DNA from: an uncultured Clostridium sp.
Lineage (GTDB): Bacteria; Bacillota_I; Bacilli_A; RF39; UBA660
Reading direction: 5' to 3'
Length of the DNA: 42,024 bases
Assembly (NCBI GenBank): GCA_905193755.1
Contig: CAJJPX010000011.1
Span: forward strand, 1 to 42,024
Shown here: piece by piece, positions 8,610 to 15,937 of the stretch
Layout of the letters: every line of letters begins with the position of its first letter
How positions within the stretch are numbered: position 1 is the first letter of the stretch
Made by a program: the position numbers and the translations under genes
The notes under the pieces: generated by a model
Told to the model about the DNA's origin: nothing
Seen by the model: the letters and a program-made list of their open reading frames with translations, nothing else
Databases searched by the model: none

Positions 8610-9398
8610 GTGGGAAAAATAATATCATTAGTAAATCAAAAAGGTGGGGTAGGCAAGACAACAACAAGTATTAATTTATCTAGTTCCCTAGGGCATTTAG
8701 GTAAAAAAGTTTTACTAATTGACTTAGATCCACAAAGCAACAGCACAACTGGACTTGGGATAAATAGAGGTAAAATTAAAAAGAGTATATATAATGTTAT
8801 AATGGGTGAATGTGATATTAAAGAAACAATCATAAAAACACCATATAAAAATTTAAGTATTATTCCTGCATTAATAGATTTAGCAGGTGTAGATATAGAA
8901 TTAATTCAAATAAGTGTACAAGATAAAGAATTTATAATCACAGAACAATTAAAAAAACAACTAGATACTATTAGAGATAGATATGATTATATAATTATAG
9001 ATTGTCCACCTAACTTAGGTATATTAACTACTAATGCACTAGCTGCATCAGATTCAGTATTAATACCAATTCAATGTGAATATTACTCATTAGAAGGAGT
9101 TAATCAACTATTACATACAGTCATTAGAATACAACAAAAAGTTAACTCTAAATTAGATATAGAGGGAGTTTTGTTAACAATGCTAGATGGAAGAACGTTG
9201 TTAGGTCTAGAAGTAGTAGAAGATGTACGTAAATTCTTTAATGAAAAAGTATTTAGTACAATCATTCCAAGACTTGTAAAACTAGTAGAAGCACCATCAC
9301 ATGGAAAACCAATATTAGAATATGATCCAAAAAGTAAAGGTGCCCTAGCATATTTAAATTTAGCCAAAGAGGTGATTGAAAGAAATGGAAACAAATAA
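8610..9398 (+). CDS. parA: Chromosome partitioning ATPase ParA/Soj
   Basis: 262-residue deviant Walker ATPase. The Walker A box KGGVGKTT (11-18) includes the signature Lys of the ParA/MinD class. DLDPQSN follows as in Soj, and IIDCPPNLG is the Walker B region. It binds nucleoid DNA as a dimer and is stimulated by ParB; in Bacillus it also controls DnaA. The start is GTG at 8610, preceded by AGAGAGG. The reading frame overlaps parB by 14 bases. The parA-parB-DUF951-ychF neighbourhood suggests an origin-proximal chromosomal copy rather than a plasmid one. Confidence 0.96.
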   Translation: MGKIISLVNQKGGVGKTTTSINLSSSLGHLGKKVLLIDLDPQSNSTTGLGINRGKIKKSIYNVIMGECDIKETIIKTPYKNLSIIPALIDLAGVDIELIQISVQDKEFIITEQLKKQLDTIRDRYDYIIIDCPPNLGILTTNALAASDSVLIPIQCEYYSLEGVNQLLHTVIRIQQKVNSKLDIEGVLLTMLDGRTLLGLEVVEDVRKFFNEKVFSTIIPRLVKLVEAPSHGKPILEYDPKSKGALAYLNLAKEVIERNGNK

Positions 9399-10278
9399 GA
9401 GAAAAGCACTAGGAAGAGGTTTAGAACAATTATTTAGTAATGAGTCACTATATGTAAATCCAATTGATCCAATTGAAGAAATAGTAGAAAATACTCCAAA
9501 AGAAGATATTGTTGAATTAAATGTAAGTGAACTTAGAAGTAATCCATATCAACCAAGAAAAACATTTGAACAAGAAAAATTAGTAGAACTAGCAAACTCA
9601 ATCAAAGAATTTGGAGTTTTAGAACCAATCATAGTTAAAAAGACTATAAAAGGTTATGAAATAGTTGCTGGTGAAAGAAGAAAGAAAGCATGTGAATTAG
9701 TTGGAGTAGAGAAAATACCAGCTATTATAAAAGATTTTACTGATGAAGAAATGATGCAAATAGCTCTTCTTGAAAATATACAACGTGAAGACTTATCAGC
9801 AATAGAAGAAGCAGAAGCATATGCTAATCTCATAAAAGCATTAAATATAACTCAAGAACAATTAGCTAATAAAATAGGTAAAAGTAGAAGCTACATAACA
9901 AATATGTTAGGACTTTTAAATTTACCAGAATCAGTTAAAAATGATATATTACATGGGCTAATATCAATGGGACATGCTAAAGTATTAAGTAAACTTGAAA
10001 ATGAAGAACTAATACTAGAATTAACAGAAAAAGTAAAACTAGAACACCTATCAGTACGTGCCCTAGAAGCATTAGCTCAAAATCCAAACTTCAAAAGAAA
10101 AAATGAAGTAGTAAAACCAAAACCAGTAAATACTTATGGATACGTAGAAGAAGCCATGAGAGACGCTATTGGTAGTAGAGTTAAAATCAAAAACAAAAAA
10201 ATAATCATTCCATTTAATAGTGATAAAGACTTAGAAAGAGTTCTTGAAATATTAAATATAGAAGTGAAAGTTGATTGA
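9385..10278 (+). CDS. parB: Chromosome partitioning protein ParB/Spo0J
   Basis: 297-residue CTP-dependent DNA clamp that loads at parS sites. The N-terminal end is a ParA-contacting basic peptide (RKALGRGLEQLF). The CTP-binding ParB domain has AGERRKKAC (residues 95-103), then ENIQREDLSAIEEA. A helix-turn-helix (TQEQLANKIGKSRSYI) follows, and the C-terminus is a dimerisation domain. I chose ATG at 9385, nine bases after GAGGTGA; an in-frame TTG at 9376 is too close to that site. It overlaps parA. The stop is TGA, which shows that UGA is not reassigned. No exact parS (TGTTTCACGTGAAACA) was found in the window by eye. Confidence 0.95.
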   Translation: METNKRKALGRGLEQLFSNESLYVNPIDPIEEIVENTPKEDIVELNVSELRSNPYQPRKTFEQEKLVELANSIKEFGVLEPIIVKKTIKGYEIVAGERRKKACELVGVEKIPAIIKDFTDEEMMQIALLENIQREDLSAIEEAEAYANLIKALNITQEQLANKIGKSRSYITNMLGLLNLPESVKNDILHGLISMGHAKVLSKLENEELILELTEKVKLEHLSVRALEALAQNPNFKRKNEVVKPKPVNTYGYVEEAMRDAIGSRVKIKNKKIIIPFNSDKDLERVLEILNIEVKVD

Positions 10279-10279
10279 A

Positions 10280-10465
10280 ATGAATAAAGAATATAAAATA
10301 GGAAGCAAAGTCATTATGAAAAAACCACACCCTTGTGGAACTAACTTGTGGGAAGTTACAAGAGTAGGAGTAGATATAAAAATAAAATGTATTAAATGTG
10401 GTAGAAGTATAATGATGGATAGAATTGAATTTGAAAAAAAACTAAAGAAAGTTGAGGAAATTTAA
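10280..10465 (+). CDS. DUF951 small zinc-ribbon-like protein (YyzM family)
   Basis: 61 residues from ATG 10280 (an in-frame TTG at 10271 is possible but overlaps parB). The DUF951 pattern is clear: MKKPHPCGTNLWEVTRVG, then CIKCGRS, giving a Cys plus CxxC arrangement. The family is small, conserved and of unknown function, and in Bacilli sits beside parB and ychF, as here. Its stop overlaps the start of the AbgT-type transporter. Confidence 0.85.
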   Translation: MNKEYKIGSKVIMKKPHPCGTNLWEVTRVGVDIKIKCIKCGRSIMMDRIEFEKKLKKVEEI

Positions 10466-11997
10466 TGTTTAAAAAGAAATTAAAATTAAGTCCAATAATG
10501 ACCTTTATAATTTTAATCTCAGTAACTATTCTATTGAGTGGATTCTTACATCTTATTAATGTTCAAGGTGAATACACTACAGTTAATAGAGCATCAAGTG
10601 AACTTATTAACAATGTAGTTGAAGTTAAAAACTTATTTAGTACTAAAGGTATAAAACATATAGTTACAACAGCAGTTAGTGGATTTGTTAATTTCGAACC
10701 ACTAGGTGCACTTATAATAGTTCTTATAGGAATAGGAGTTCTAGAAAAAACAGGATTTATGAAGACATTCTTCACAATACTAACTAGAAACTCTAAAAGA
10801 TATACAATAACATTTATATTAGTATTCTTAAGTTTATTATTCTCTCTACTTGGTAAAGTTGGTTTCGTAGTTATGTTACCAATAGGAGCATTACTATTTA
10901 AATATGGGCGAAGAAATCCACTTGGAGGAATAATAGCATCGTTCGCATCTCTTTCATTTGGATATGGAATAAATGTATTCTTGTCAGCAAACGATAGTGA
11001 ACTTTTAACAATGACACTAAATGCTGCATACATAACTGATCCTAAATATAAAATAGGAGTATTCTTCGCATTATTTATAATGATAACGGTTCTAATTATT
11101 ACATCAATTGTATTTACTCATATAACTGAAAAAAAGATAATGCCAAGATTACCTAGAATAGATGCAGAAAACGAAGAAGTTAAAATTACTAATAAAGAAT
11201 TAAGAGGTTTGATAATTGGTTTAGGAGCTGGATTCTTATATACATTAATAGTAATATATATGATAATACCAGGATTACCTTTATCAGGATTACTACTAGA
11301 TTCAGGTAGTACAAAATATATAGATATGCTTTTTGGAGCAAACTCTATGTTTAATAAAGGATTTATATTCATAGTAACATTATTATTTGTAATAATAGGA
11401 CTTGGATATGGATTCATGACAAAATCAATCAAAAATAATAATGATATAGCAGAAAGTTTAGGATACTCATTAGATGGTATAGGAAGTATACTAGTACTTT
11501 TATTCTTCGCTTCATTATTTATAAACATTTATGATGAAAGTGGAATAGGATTAGTTCTAGTAGCATGGACATCTAAAATAATAGGTGGACTTAACTTTTC
11601 AGGAATAGGACTTATATTAACAATATTTGCATTAGTTGCGATAGTTAATATATTCTGTCCAAGTTCAACAGTAAAATGGAGTATGCTATCAGGTAATGTA
11701 GTATCAATATTAATGGCAGAAAGCATTAGTCCAGAATTTGCTCAAATAATATTTTCAGCAGCAGATTCAGTAACTAAAGGTTTAACACCATTATTCTTAT
11801 ACTATGTAATCTATATAGCATTCTTAGAAAAATATAATAAAAGTGATGAGACAATTACACTATTTGGAAGTACAAAATATATGGTACCATACGCAATATA
11901 CATAACTGTTATATGGGCAGTAGTAATAGTAGCTTGGTACTTAACTGGACTACCTATGGGAATTGGCACTTTACCGGGGGTAACATATGGCGCTTAA
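10465..11997 (+). CDS. AbgT-family transporter
   Basis: 510-residue polytopic membrane protein with about 11-12 hydrophobic segments, most like the AbgT family (p-aminobenzoyl-glutamate importers and sulfonamide exporters). Family-like stretches are NFEPLGALIIVLIGIGVLEK near residue 75 and the C-terminal segment with CPSSTVKWSMLSG. It starts one base into the stop of the DUF951 gene and overlaps ychF by 11 bases. Substrate (folate fragment, dipeptide or drug) cannot be decided from the sequence. Confidence 0.82.
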   Translation: MFKKKLKLSPIMTFIILISVTILLSGFLHLINVQGEYTTVNRASSELINNVVEVKNLFSTKGIKHIVTTAVSGFVNFEPLGALIIVLIGIGVLEKTGFMKTFFTILTRNSKRYTITFILVFLSLLFSLLGKVGFVVMLPIGALLFKYGRRNPLGGIIASFASLSFGYGINVFLSANDSELLTMTLNAAYITDPKYKIGVFFALFIMITVLIITSIVFTHITEKKIMPRLPRIDAENEEVKITNKELRGLIIGLGAGFLYTLIVIYMIIPGLPLSGLLLDSGSTKYIDMLFGANSMFNKGFIFIVTLLFVIIGLGYGFMTKSIKNNNDIAESLGYSLDGIGSILVLLFFASLFINIYDESGIGLVLVAWTSKIIGGLNFSGIGLILTIFALVAIVNIFCPSSTVKWSMLSGNVVSILMAESISPEFAQIIFSAADSVTKGLTPLFLYYVIYIAFLEKYNKSDETITLFGSTKYMVPYAIYITVIWAVVIVAWYLTGLPMGIGTLPGVTYGA

Positions 11998-13093
11998 AGC
12001 AGGAATTATAGGTCTTCCTAATGTAGGAAAAAGTACATTATTTAATGCAATAACAAAGAAAAATATCTTAGCAGCAAACTATCCATTCGCAACAATTGAT
12101 CCAAACGTTGGAGTAGTTACTGTACCAGACAAAAGATTAGAAACACTTAATGATATGTATATGCCAGAAAGACTAATACCAACTCAATATGAATTTATTG
12201 ATATAGCTGGTTTAGTAAAAGGAGCTTCAACTGGAGAAGGTTTAGGAAATAAATTCTTAGCAAACATTCGTGAAGTAGACGCAATCGTACAAGTAGTTAG
12301 ATGTTTTGAAAATAAAGATATTATACATGTAGAAGGAACAATAGATCCTGTACGTGATATAGAAATAGTAAACTATGAACTTATTCTTAGTGACCTTGAA
12401 ATAGTTGAAGGAAGATTATCTAGAATAGAAAAGAAAGCAGTAACATCAAATGATAAAGAAGCACTTTACGAAGTAGCACTTCTAAAAAGATTACAAGAAA
12501 TACTTAGTAGTGGAAAAATGCTAAGACTAGAAACATTTGATGAAAAAGAAAACAAACTAATCAAAACATACAATCTAATAACACAAAAACCATTCATTTA
12601 TTTAGCAAACGTATCAGAAGATGATTTACTTTCTAAAGAAAATGAATATGTAAATAAAGTACGTGAATATGCATCAAAAGAAAATGCTAGTGTAGTACTT
12701 ATGTGTGCTAAAATAGAAAGTGAACTTTCAGAGTTAGATGAAGAATCTAAACAAGAATTCTTAAGAGATTTAGGAATTCAAAATAGTGGTTTAGACCAAC
12801 TAATTCATAACACATATCATCTACTTGGTCTTAAAACATTCTTTACAGTAGGTAAAGATGAAGTAAGAGCATGGACATTCAAAGATGGAATGAAAGCTCC
12901 AGAATGTGCAGGACTTATTCACACAGACTTCGAACGTGGATTTATTAAAGCAGAAGTAATGAGTTATGATGACTTAGTAAACTATGGAAGTGAACTAAAA
13001 GTAAAAGAAGCAGGTAAAGCAAGACTAGAAGGAAAAGAATATGTAATGCAAGATGGAGATATTTGCTTATTTAGATTTAATGTTACAAAATAG
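11987..13093 (+). CDS. ychF: Redox-regulated ATPase/GTPase YchF (Obg family)
   Basis: 368-residue P-loop protein of the Obg family that prefers ATP and binds ribosomes. Visible: G1 box GLPNVGKS (9-16), G3 DIAGLVKGAS, the altered G4 region NVSEDD in place of NKxD, which explains the ATP preference of the family, and a C-terminal TGS-like domain containing FFTVGKDEVRAWTF and ending in GDICLFRFNV. ATG at 11987 lies inside the transporter gene, preceded by a GGGGG ribosome binding site. The stop codon forms part of the terminator stem. Confidence 0.96.
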   Translation: MALKAGIIGLPNVGKSTLFNAITKKNILAANYPFATIDPNVGVVTVPDKRLETLNDMYMPERLIPTQYEFIDIAGLVKGASTGEGLGNKFLANIREVDAIVQVVRCFENKDIIHVEGTIDPVRDIEIVNYELILSDLEIVEGRLSRIEKKAVTSNDKEALYEVALLKRLQEILSSGKMLRLETFDEKENKLIKTYNLITQKPFIYLANVSEDDLLSKENEYVNKVREYASKENASVVLMCAKIESELSELDEESKQEFLRDLGIQNSGLDQLIHNTYHLLGLKTFFTVGKDEVRAWTFKDGMKAPECAGLIHTDFERGFIKAEVMSYDDLVNYGSELKVKEAGKARLEGKEYVMQDGDICLFRFNVTK

Positions 13094-13109
13094 ACCTTAT
13101 GGTCTTTTT
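13091..13109 (+). terminator. ychF terminator
   Basis: Short hairpin AGACC (13092-13096)/GGTCT (13101-13105) and TTTT. It includes part of the stop codon and lies 10 bases before the ribosome binding site of the next gene. Confidence 0.65.
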
Positions 13110-13123
13110 GTTTAGGAGAGAAT

Positions 13124-13588
13124 ATGAATTATAAATTATATAATAGAAAAAATATAGATAACACTTATCTTAATGATATGCATAACATTTTAGTAGAAAA
13201 CTATAATAAAATAAATAACAAAGATAACTCTAGTAATGAAACGTATAATGAATGGGTCAATATGATTAGAACAACTAAAGATTATAATATACTTATATGT
13301 TTAGATAACAACCTATTAGTTGGTTTTGTTTGCTATACATACCTAGATATAGGACTAATGTTATCAAAAATACAAATTAAAAAAGAATATCAGGGTAAAC
13401 ATAATATATTAAAGAATATGCTCAGAAATATACTTGTAAATACAAATAATACTTACTTTAAAGTATATGCTACTATTAATAATGACAATACTAAATCAAA
13501 AGAAGTATTTACTCACATAGGATTTAAAAATATAAAAGGCATTCTATATGAAATAGATAAAACAAACTTAATGAAATGGACAAACTAA
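13124..13588 (+). CDS. GNAT-family N-acetyltransferase
   Basis: 154 residues with a GNAT-like fold: a beta-hairpin with LICLDNNLLVGFVCY, the acetyl-CoA loop region KKEYQGKHNILKNML (a variant of Q/RxxGxG/A), and a C-terminal NDNTKSKEVFTHIGFKN segment typical of motif B. The substrate is unknown. ATG at 13124 follows TTAGGAGAG. It is a single-gene unit ending in a bidirectional terminator shared with the lipoprotein gene on the other strand. Confidence 0.75.
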   Translation: MNYKLYNRKNIDNTYLNDMHNILVENYNKINNKDNSSNETYNEWVNMIRTTKDYNILICLDNNLLVGFVCYTYLDIGLMLSKIQIKKEYQGKHNILKNMLRNILVNTNNTYFKVYATINNDNTKSKEVFTHIGFKNIKGILYEIDKTNLMKWTN

Positions 13589-13614
13589 AAGATACTCTAT
13601 AGTATCTTTTTATT
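13587..13614. terminator. Bidirectional terminator between GNAT and lipoprotein genes
   Basis: Perfect arms AAAAGATACT (13587-13596) and AGTATCTTTT (13601-13610) with loop CTAT. A/T runs on both sides serve both convergent genes. Confidence 0.8.
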
Positions 13615-14032
13615 TTATATAATCAACAATCTTATTAAAATTTTCATGGCTTAATATATATCTAATATTATCGTTTAATATATCGAATGTATCAAATGTA
13701 TTATATAAGTTAATCTCATTTATTTTCTCATCTTTATCATTATAAAACATCATTGTATAAGATGCACCTTCATATGTAGTAGAGTAACTATCTGGATAAC
13801 GATAACCTTCATATAAAGTATTAATAATATCATTTATAATATCTTTATCTTTAATAGTTCTATAAAGTTTATCATCTAAATTATAAAGTTCAATATGACT
13901 AGTTTCTTTAAGCTCATCAATATAGCTAGAAGGAATACTTGTTCTTTCACCTCTATCAGGTTTAACATCAGTATTGTTATTACAACCACATAACATTAAA
14001 ATAATAAGAAATACATATAATATCTTTTTCAT
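13610..14032 (-). CDS. Small predicted lipoprotein, function unknown
   Basis: 140 residues. The N-terminus MKKILYVFLIILMLCGC is a lipoprotein signal peptide with lipobox LCGC and lipidated Cys17. The mature part is charged and contains no domain I recognise. The start at 14032 is preceded by GGTGAC; an upstream in-frame ATG would put extra residues before the signal peptide and was rejected. A TATAAT-like -10 lies about 12-20 bases upstream, inside the Hsp20 terminator region. Outer face of the cytoplasmic membrane expected. Confidence 0.75.
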   Translation of the reverse strand: MKKILYVFLIILMLCGCNNNTDVKPDRGERTSIPSSYIDELKETSHIELYNLDDKLYRTIKDKDIINDIINTLYEGYRYPDSYSTTYEGASYTMMFYNDKDEKINEINLYNTFDTFDILNDNIRYILSHENFNKIVDYIK

Positions 14033-14054
14033 ATAGTCACCAATTTTATTATAC

Positions 14055-14084
14055 AAAAAAAGATACCTCTTTTGAAGTATCTTT
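14055..14084 (-). terminator. Hsp20 terminator
   Basis: Arms AAAGATAC (14059-14066) and GTATCTTT (14077-14084), with a T-run on the minus strand (A-run 14055-14061 on plus). Confidence 0.75.
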
Positions 14085-14096
14085 AGTTTAATTTAC

Positions 14097-14492
14097 TTAT
14101 TTTATATCAATGAATTTCTTTGATTGTTTTTGTTCTTCTTTAGGGAAGTTAATCTTTAAAACACCATTATTGAAATGTGCTTCGATAGATTTTTCATTTA
14201 CATTACCAACGTTAAATTGTCTTCTAAATGTACCAAATGATCTTTCTTTACGATAGTAATTCTTTTCTTTATCTTCTTTTTCTTCATGTTTAGTAGCAAC
14301 TACTGTAAGAATACCATCATCTAAGTCAATTTTTACATCGTCCTTATTGAATCCTGGAACATCCATATCAATATGAATCTTACCACCTTTTTCATAAATG
14401 TCGCATTTCATGTCATTTTTTGGCATTTTTGGCATTGGTACAAAATCATCAAAGAAATCATCTAAATAAAACTTTTCTGGTAACAAACTCAT
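14097..14492 (-). CDS. Small heat-shock protein Hsp20/alpha-crystallin family
   Basis: 131-residue ATP-independent holdase chaperone. The alpha-crystallin domain runs from about residue 28 (CDIYEKGGKIHIDMDVPGF) through RSFGTFRRQFNVG to HFNNGVLKINFPK, and the C-terminal tail has the I-x-I type motif FIDIK that contacts neighbouring subunits. The start at 14492 has AGGAG nine bases upstream; the ATG nine bases earlier directly touches that site. Expression is very probably repressed by HrcA, because a CIRCE operator overlaps its promoter. Confidence 0.93.
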   Translation of the reverse strand: MSLLPEKFYLDDFFDDFVPMPKMPKNDMKCDIYEKGGKIHIDMDVPGFNKDDVKIDLDDGILTVVATKHEEKEDKEKNYYRKERSFGTFRRQFNVGNVNEKSIEAHFNNGVLKINFPKEEQKQSKKFIDIK

Positions 14493-14516
14493 TATTTTCA
14501 TCTCCTAACAATTATA

Positions 14517-14544
14517 ATTATACTCAATAATTAGCACTTGTCAA
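14517..14544 (-). promoter_or_regulatory. hsp20 sigma-A promoter
   Basis: On the minus strand TTGACA (plus 14539-14544), 16 bp, TATAAT (plus 14517-14522). The -35 box lies inside the CIRCE element, so HrcA binding would block RNA polymerase. Confidence 0.8.
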
Positions 14545-14557
14545 TAGTAAGTGCTAA
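14531..14557. promoter_or_regulatory. CIRCE operator (HrcA binding site)
   Basis: TTAGCACTT, 9 bp, AAGTGCTAA: a perfect 9-9-9 inverted repeat differing from the consensus (TTAGCACTC-N9-GAGTGCTAA) only in the last base of each arm, a compensated change. It places hsp20 in the HrcA heat-shock regulon. Confidence 0.93.
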
Positions 14558-14575
14558 ATTTATAAAACTTTTTTG

Positions 14576-14605
14576 GAAAAATTTTACACTATTATTATAT
14601 ACACT
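14576..14605 (+). promoter_or_regulatory. Candidate sporulation sigma-E type promoter for the CotF-like genes
   Basis: GAAAAATT (14576-14583), 14 bp, TATACACT (14598-14605), each one base off the sigma-E pattern KHATAnnT-14-CATACAnT. Leader to the ATG at 14637 is about 25 bases. Confidence 0.35.
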
Positions 14606-14636
14606 TTTGTAAATAATATAACTAGGAGGCAAAAGT

Positions 14637-14834
14637 ATGAAAGAAGTACCAAATATAATATCAATAAAAGACTTATTATATATAGAAGATATGCTTAATT
14701 GGAACTTTGTAATGAATAAAAAAGTATATGCTTATTTAGAATGTGTAGAAGATGAAAAAGTAATAGAACTTCTAACTAAAATAAAGAAAATGCATTTCAA
14801 ACATTATAAAGATTTACTAGAAGTATTGGAGTAG
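14637..14834 (+). CDS. Short CotF-like spore coat protein
   Basis: 65 residues predicted as two helices. The segment SIKDLLYIEDMLNWNFVMNK and the later MHFKHYKDLLEVL resemble the small helical proteins encoded beside CotF in spore formers, with His in the second helix as in ferritin-like folds. ATG follows ACTAGGAGG at good spacing. The CotF-domain gene follows after 8 bases, so they form an operon. A structural role on the spore surface is inferred from the partner gene. Confidence 0.6.
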   Translation: MKEVPNIISIKDLLYIEDMLNWNFVMNKKVYAYLECVEDEKVIELLTKIKKMHFKHYKDLLEVLE

Positions 14835-14842
14835 GAGGAATT

Positions 14843-15151
14843 ATGGAAGAAATTAAAAATAAATGTGAACAAACACCTAAAGACGAATGTATGAGTGAAG
14901 AAGATATATTAAATGATATATTATTATCTGAAAAGAATATATCTAATAGCTATAGTGTTGCTATAAATGAAATGAGTAATAAATACTTATATAAAAAAGT
15001 AATGAGCATATTTGAAGATACTAAAGATATAGCTCGTGATATATTCAATCTTATGTTCGAAAAAGGTTGGTACACAGTACCTGTTGAAGAAGATAAAAAG
15101 ATTGAAAAATCATACACTAAGTATAATAATAAACTAAGTGAATTAAGTTAA
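14843..15151 (+). CDS. Spore coat protein, CotF domain
   Basis: 102 residues. The core DILLSEKNISNSYSVAINE..SNKYLYKKVMSIFEDTKDIARDIFNLMFEKGWYTVP region matches the Coat F family, including the terminal GWY-V-P element. The N-terminal 25 residues are acidic and Cys-containing (Cys8, Cys16). Preceded by GTAGGAGG and ended by a strong hairpin. In Bacillus, CotF-type proteins are spore coat components made late in the mother cell; here the candidate promoter is of the mother-cell type. Confidence 0.8.
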   Translation: MEEIKNKCEQTPKDECMSEEDILNDILLSEKNISNSYSVAINEMSNKYLYKKVMSIFEDTKDIARDIFNLMFEKGWYTVPVEEDKKIEKSYTKYNNKLSELS

Positions 15152-15179
15152 GACTTAACAAAAATGTTAAGTCTTTTCT
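15150..15179 (+). terminator. cotF operon terminator
   Basis: Arms AAGACTTAAC (15150-15159) and GTTAAGTCTT (15166-15175), 6-base loop, T-rich tail. The stop codon is part of the first arm. Confidence 0.85.
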
Positions 15180-15210
15180 ATCTAAAATTCTTTTTTAACA
15201 ATATAAAATA

Positions 15211-15226
15211 TGATAAAATATTATTA
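15211..15226 (+). promoter_or_regulatory. Extended -10 promoter giving a probably leaderless nuclease mRNA
   Basis: TGA-TAAAAT (TGn-hexamer, 15211-15219); the base 7 positions after the hexamer is the A of the start codon at 15226. No Shine-Dalgarno is present. Confidence 0.5.
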
Positions 15227-15897
15227 TGAAGAAGATAGTAATAATATTTTTTTGTTTTGTATGTTTTTTAACTAATGTATATGCTGAAAGAAAAGAGGTA
15301 ACGTTTGAGTCTTGTGTTGATGGCGACACAATAAAAGTGTTAATAGATGGTAAAAAAACAACTGTTAGATTTTTAGCAGTCGATACTCCTGAAACAAAAC
15401 ATCCTAAAAAAGGAGTTGAACCATATGGAAAAGAAGCTAGCGATTATACATGTAATAGAGTTAAAAATGCAAAGAAACTAGAAATTGAATATGACAAAGG
15501 AAGTTCAAAAACAGATAAGTATGAAAGAGCACTCGGATGGATTTTTGTAGATGATTCATTACTTCAAAAAGAACTTATAGAAAAAGGCTATGCTAAGGTA
15601 GCTTATCTATATGGAAAATATATGTACACAGAAGAATTACAAAAAGAAGAAGAAAAGGCAAAAGAATCTAAACTAGGTGTATGGAGTGACGAAGTACAAA
15701 AAGAAACTCAAAGTACAGATAATACATCCACAATAGAAGAAACTAAAGATACAAATACAAACGAAGAAAAATCATTTATAGAAAAAATACTAGATAAAAT
15801 ATTAGATTCTTTAAAAGACGCACTAAATAAACTATTTAAAAAAATAAAAAAAGCAATAATTAAAGAAATAGATAAAATATTTGATAAAAAAATATAA
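15226..15897 (+). CDS. Secreted thermonuclease-like nuclease (SNase family)
   Basis: 223 residues with signal peptide (1-20, ending NVYA) and a staphylococcal-nuclease domain (about 25-155). Catalytic residues match Staphylococcus nuclease: Arg48 and Asp53/Glu56 in VRFLAVDTPE and Arg101 in DKYERALGW; the VDTPETKHPKKG stretch is almost identical. The enzyme should be a Ca2+-dependent extracellular DNase/RNase. An extra C-terminal tail of about 60 residues (Thr/Asn linker, then a Lys-rich amphipathic helix from SFIEKILDKILDS) is not in the minimal enzyme and could bind membrane or nucleic acid. No ribosome binding site; likely leaderless. Confidence 0.92.
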   Translation: MKKIVIIFFCFVCFLTNVYAERKEVTFESCVDGDTIKVLIDGKKTTVRFLAVDTPETKHPKKGVEPYGKEASDYTCNRVKNAKKLEIEYDKGSSKTDKYERALGWIFVDDSLLQKELIEKGYAKVAYLYGKYMYTEELQKEEEKAKESKLGVWSDEVQKETQSTDNTSTIEETKDTNTNEEKSFIEKILDKILDSLKDALNKLFKKIKKAIIKEIDKIFDKKI

Positions 15898-15937
15898 TAT
15901 ACTTATAATAATATATACTATATTGGAGAAATTAAAG

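Noticed and set aside
10276..10278. Reassignment of UGA to tryptophan, suggested by the mollicute-like base composition
   Set aside because: UGA ends parB, the HD gene and the TetR gene at their expected lengths, and Trp is encoded by TGG throughout.
10563..11528. Long minus-strand frames opposite the AbgT-type transporter
   Set aside because: They are shadows of the coding strand, without ribosome binding sites or family patterns.
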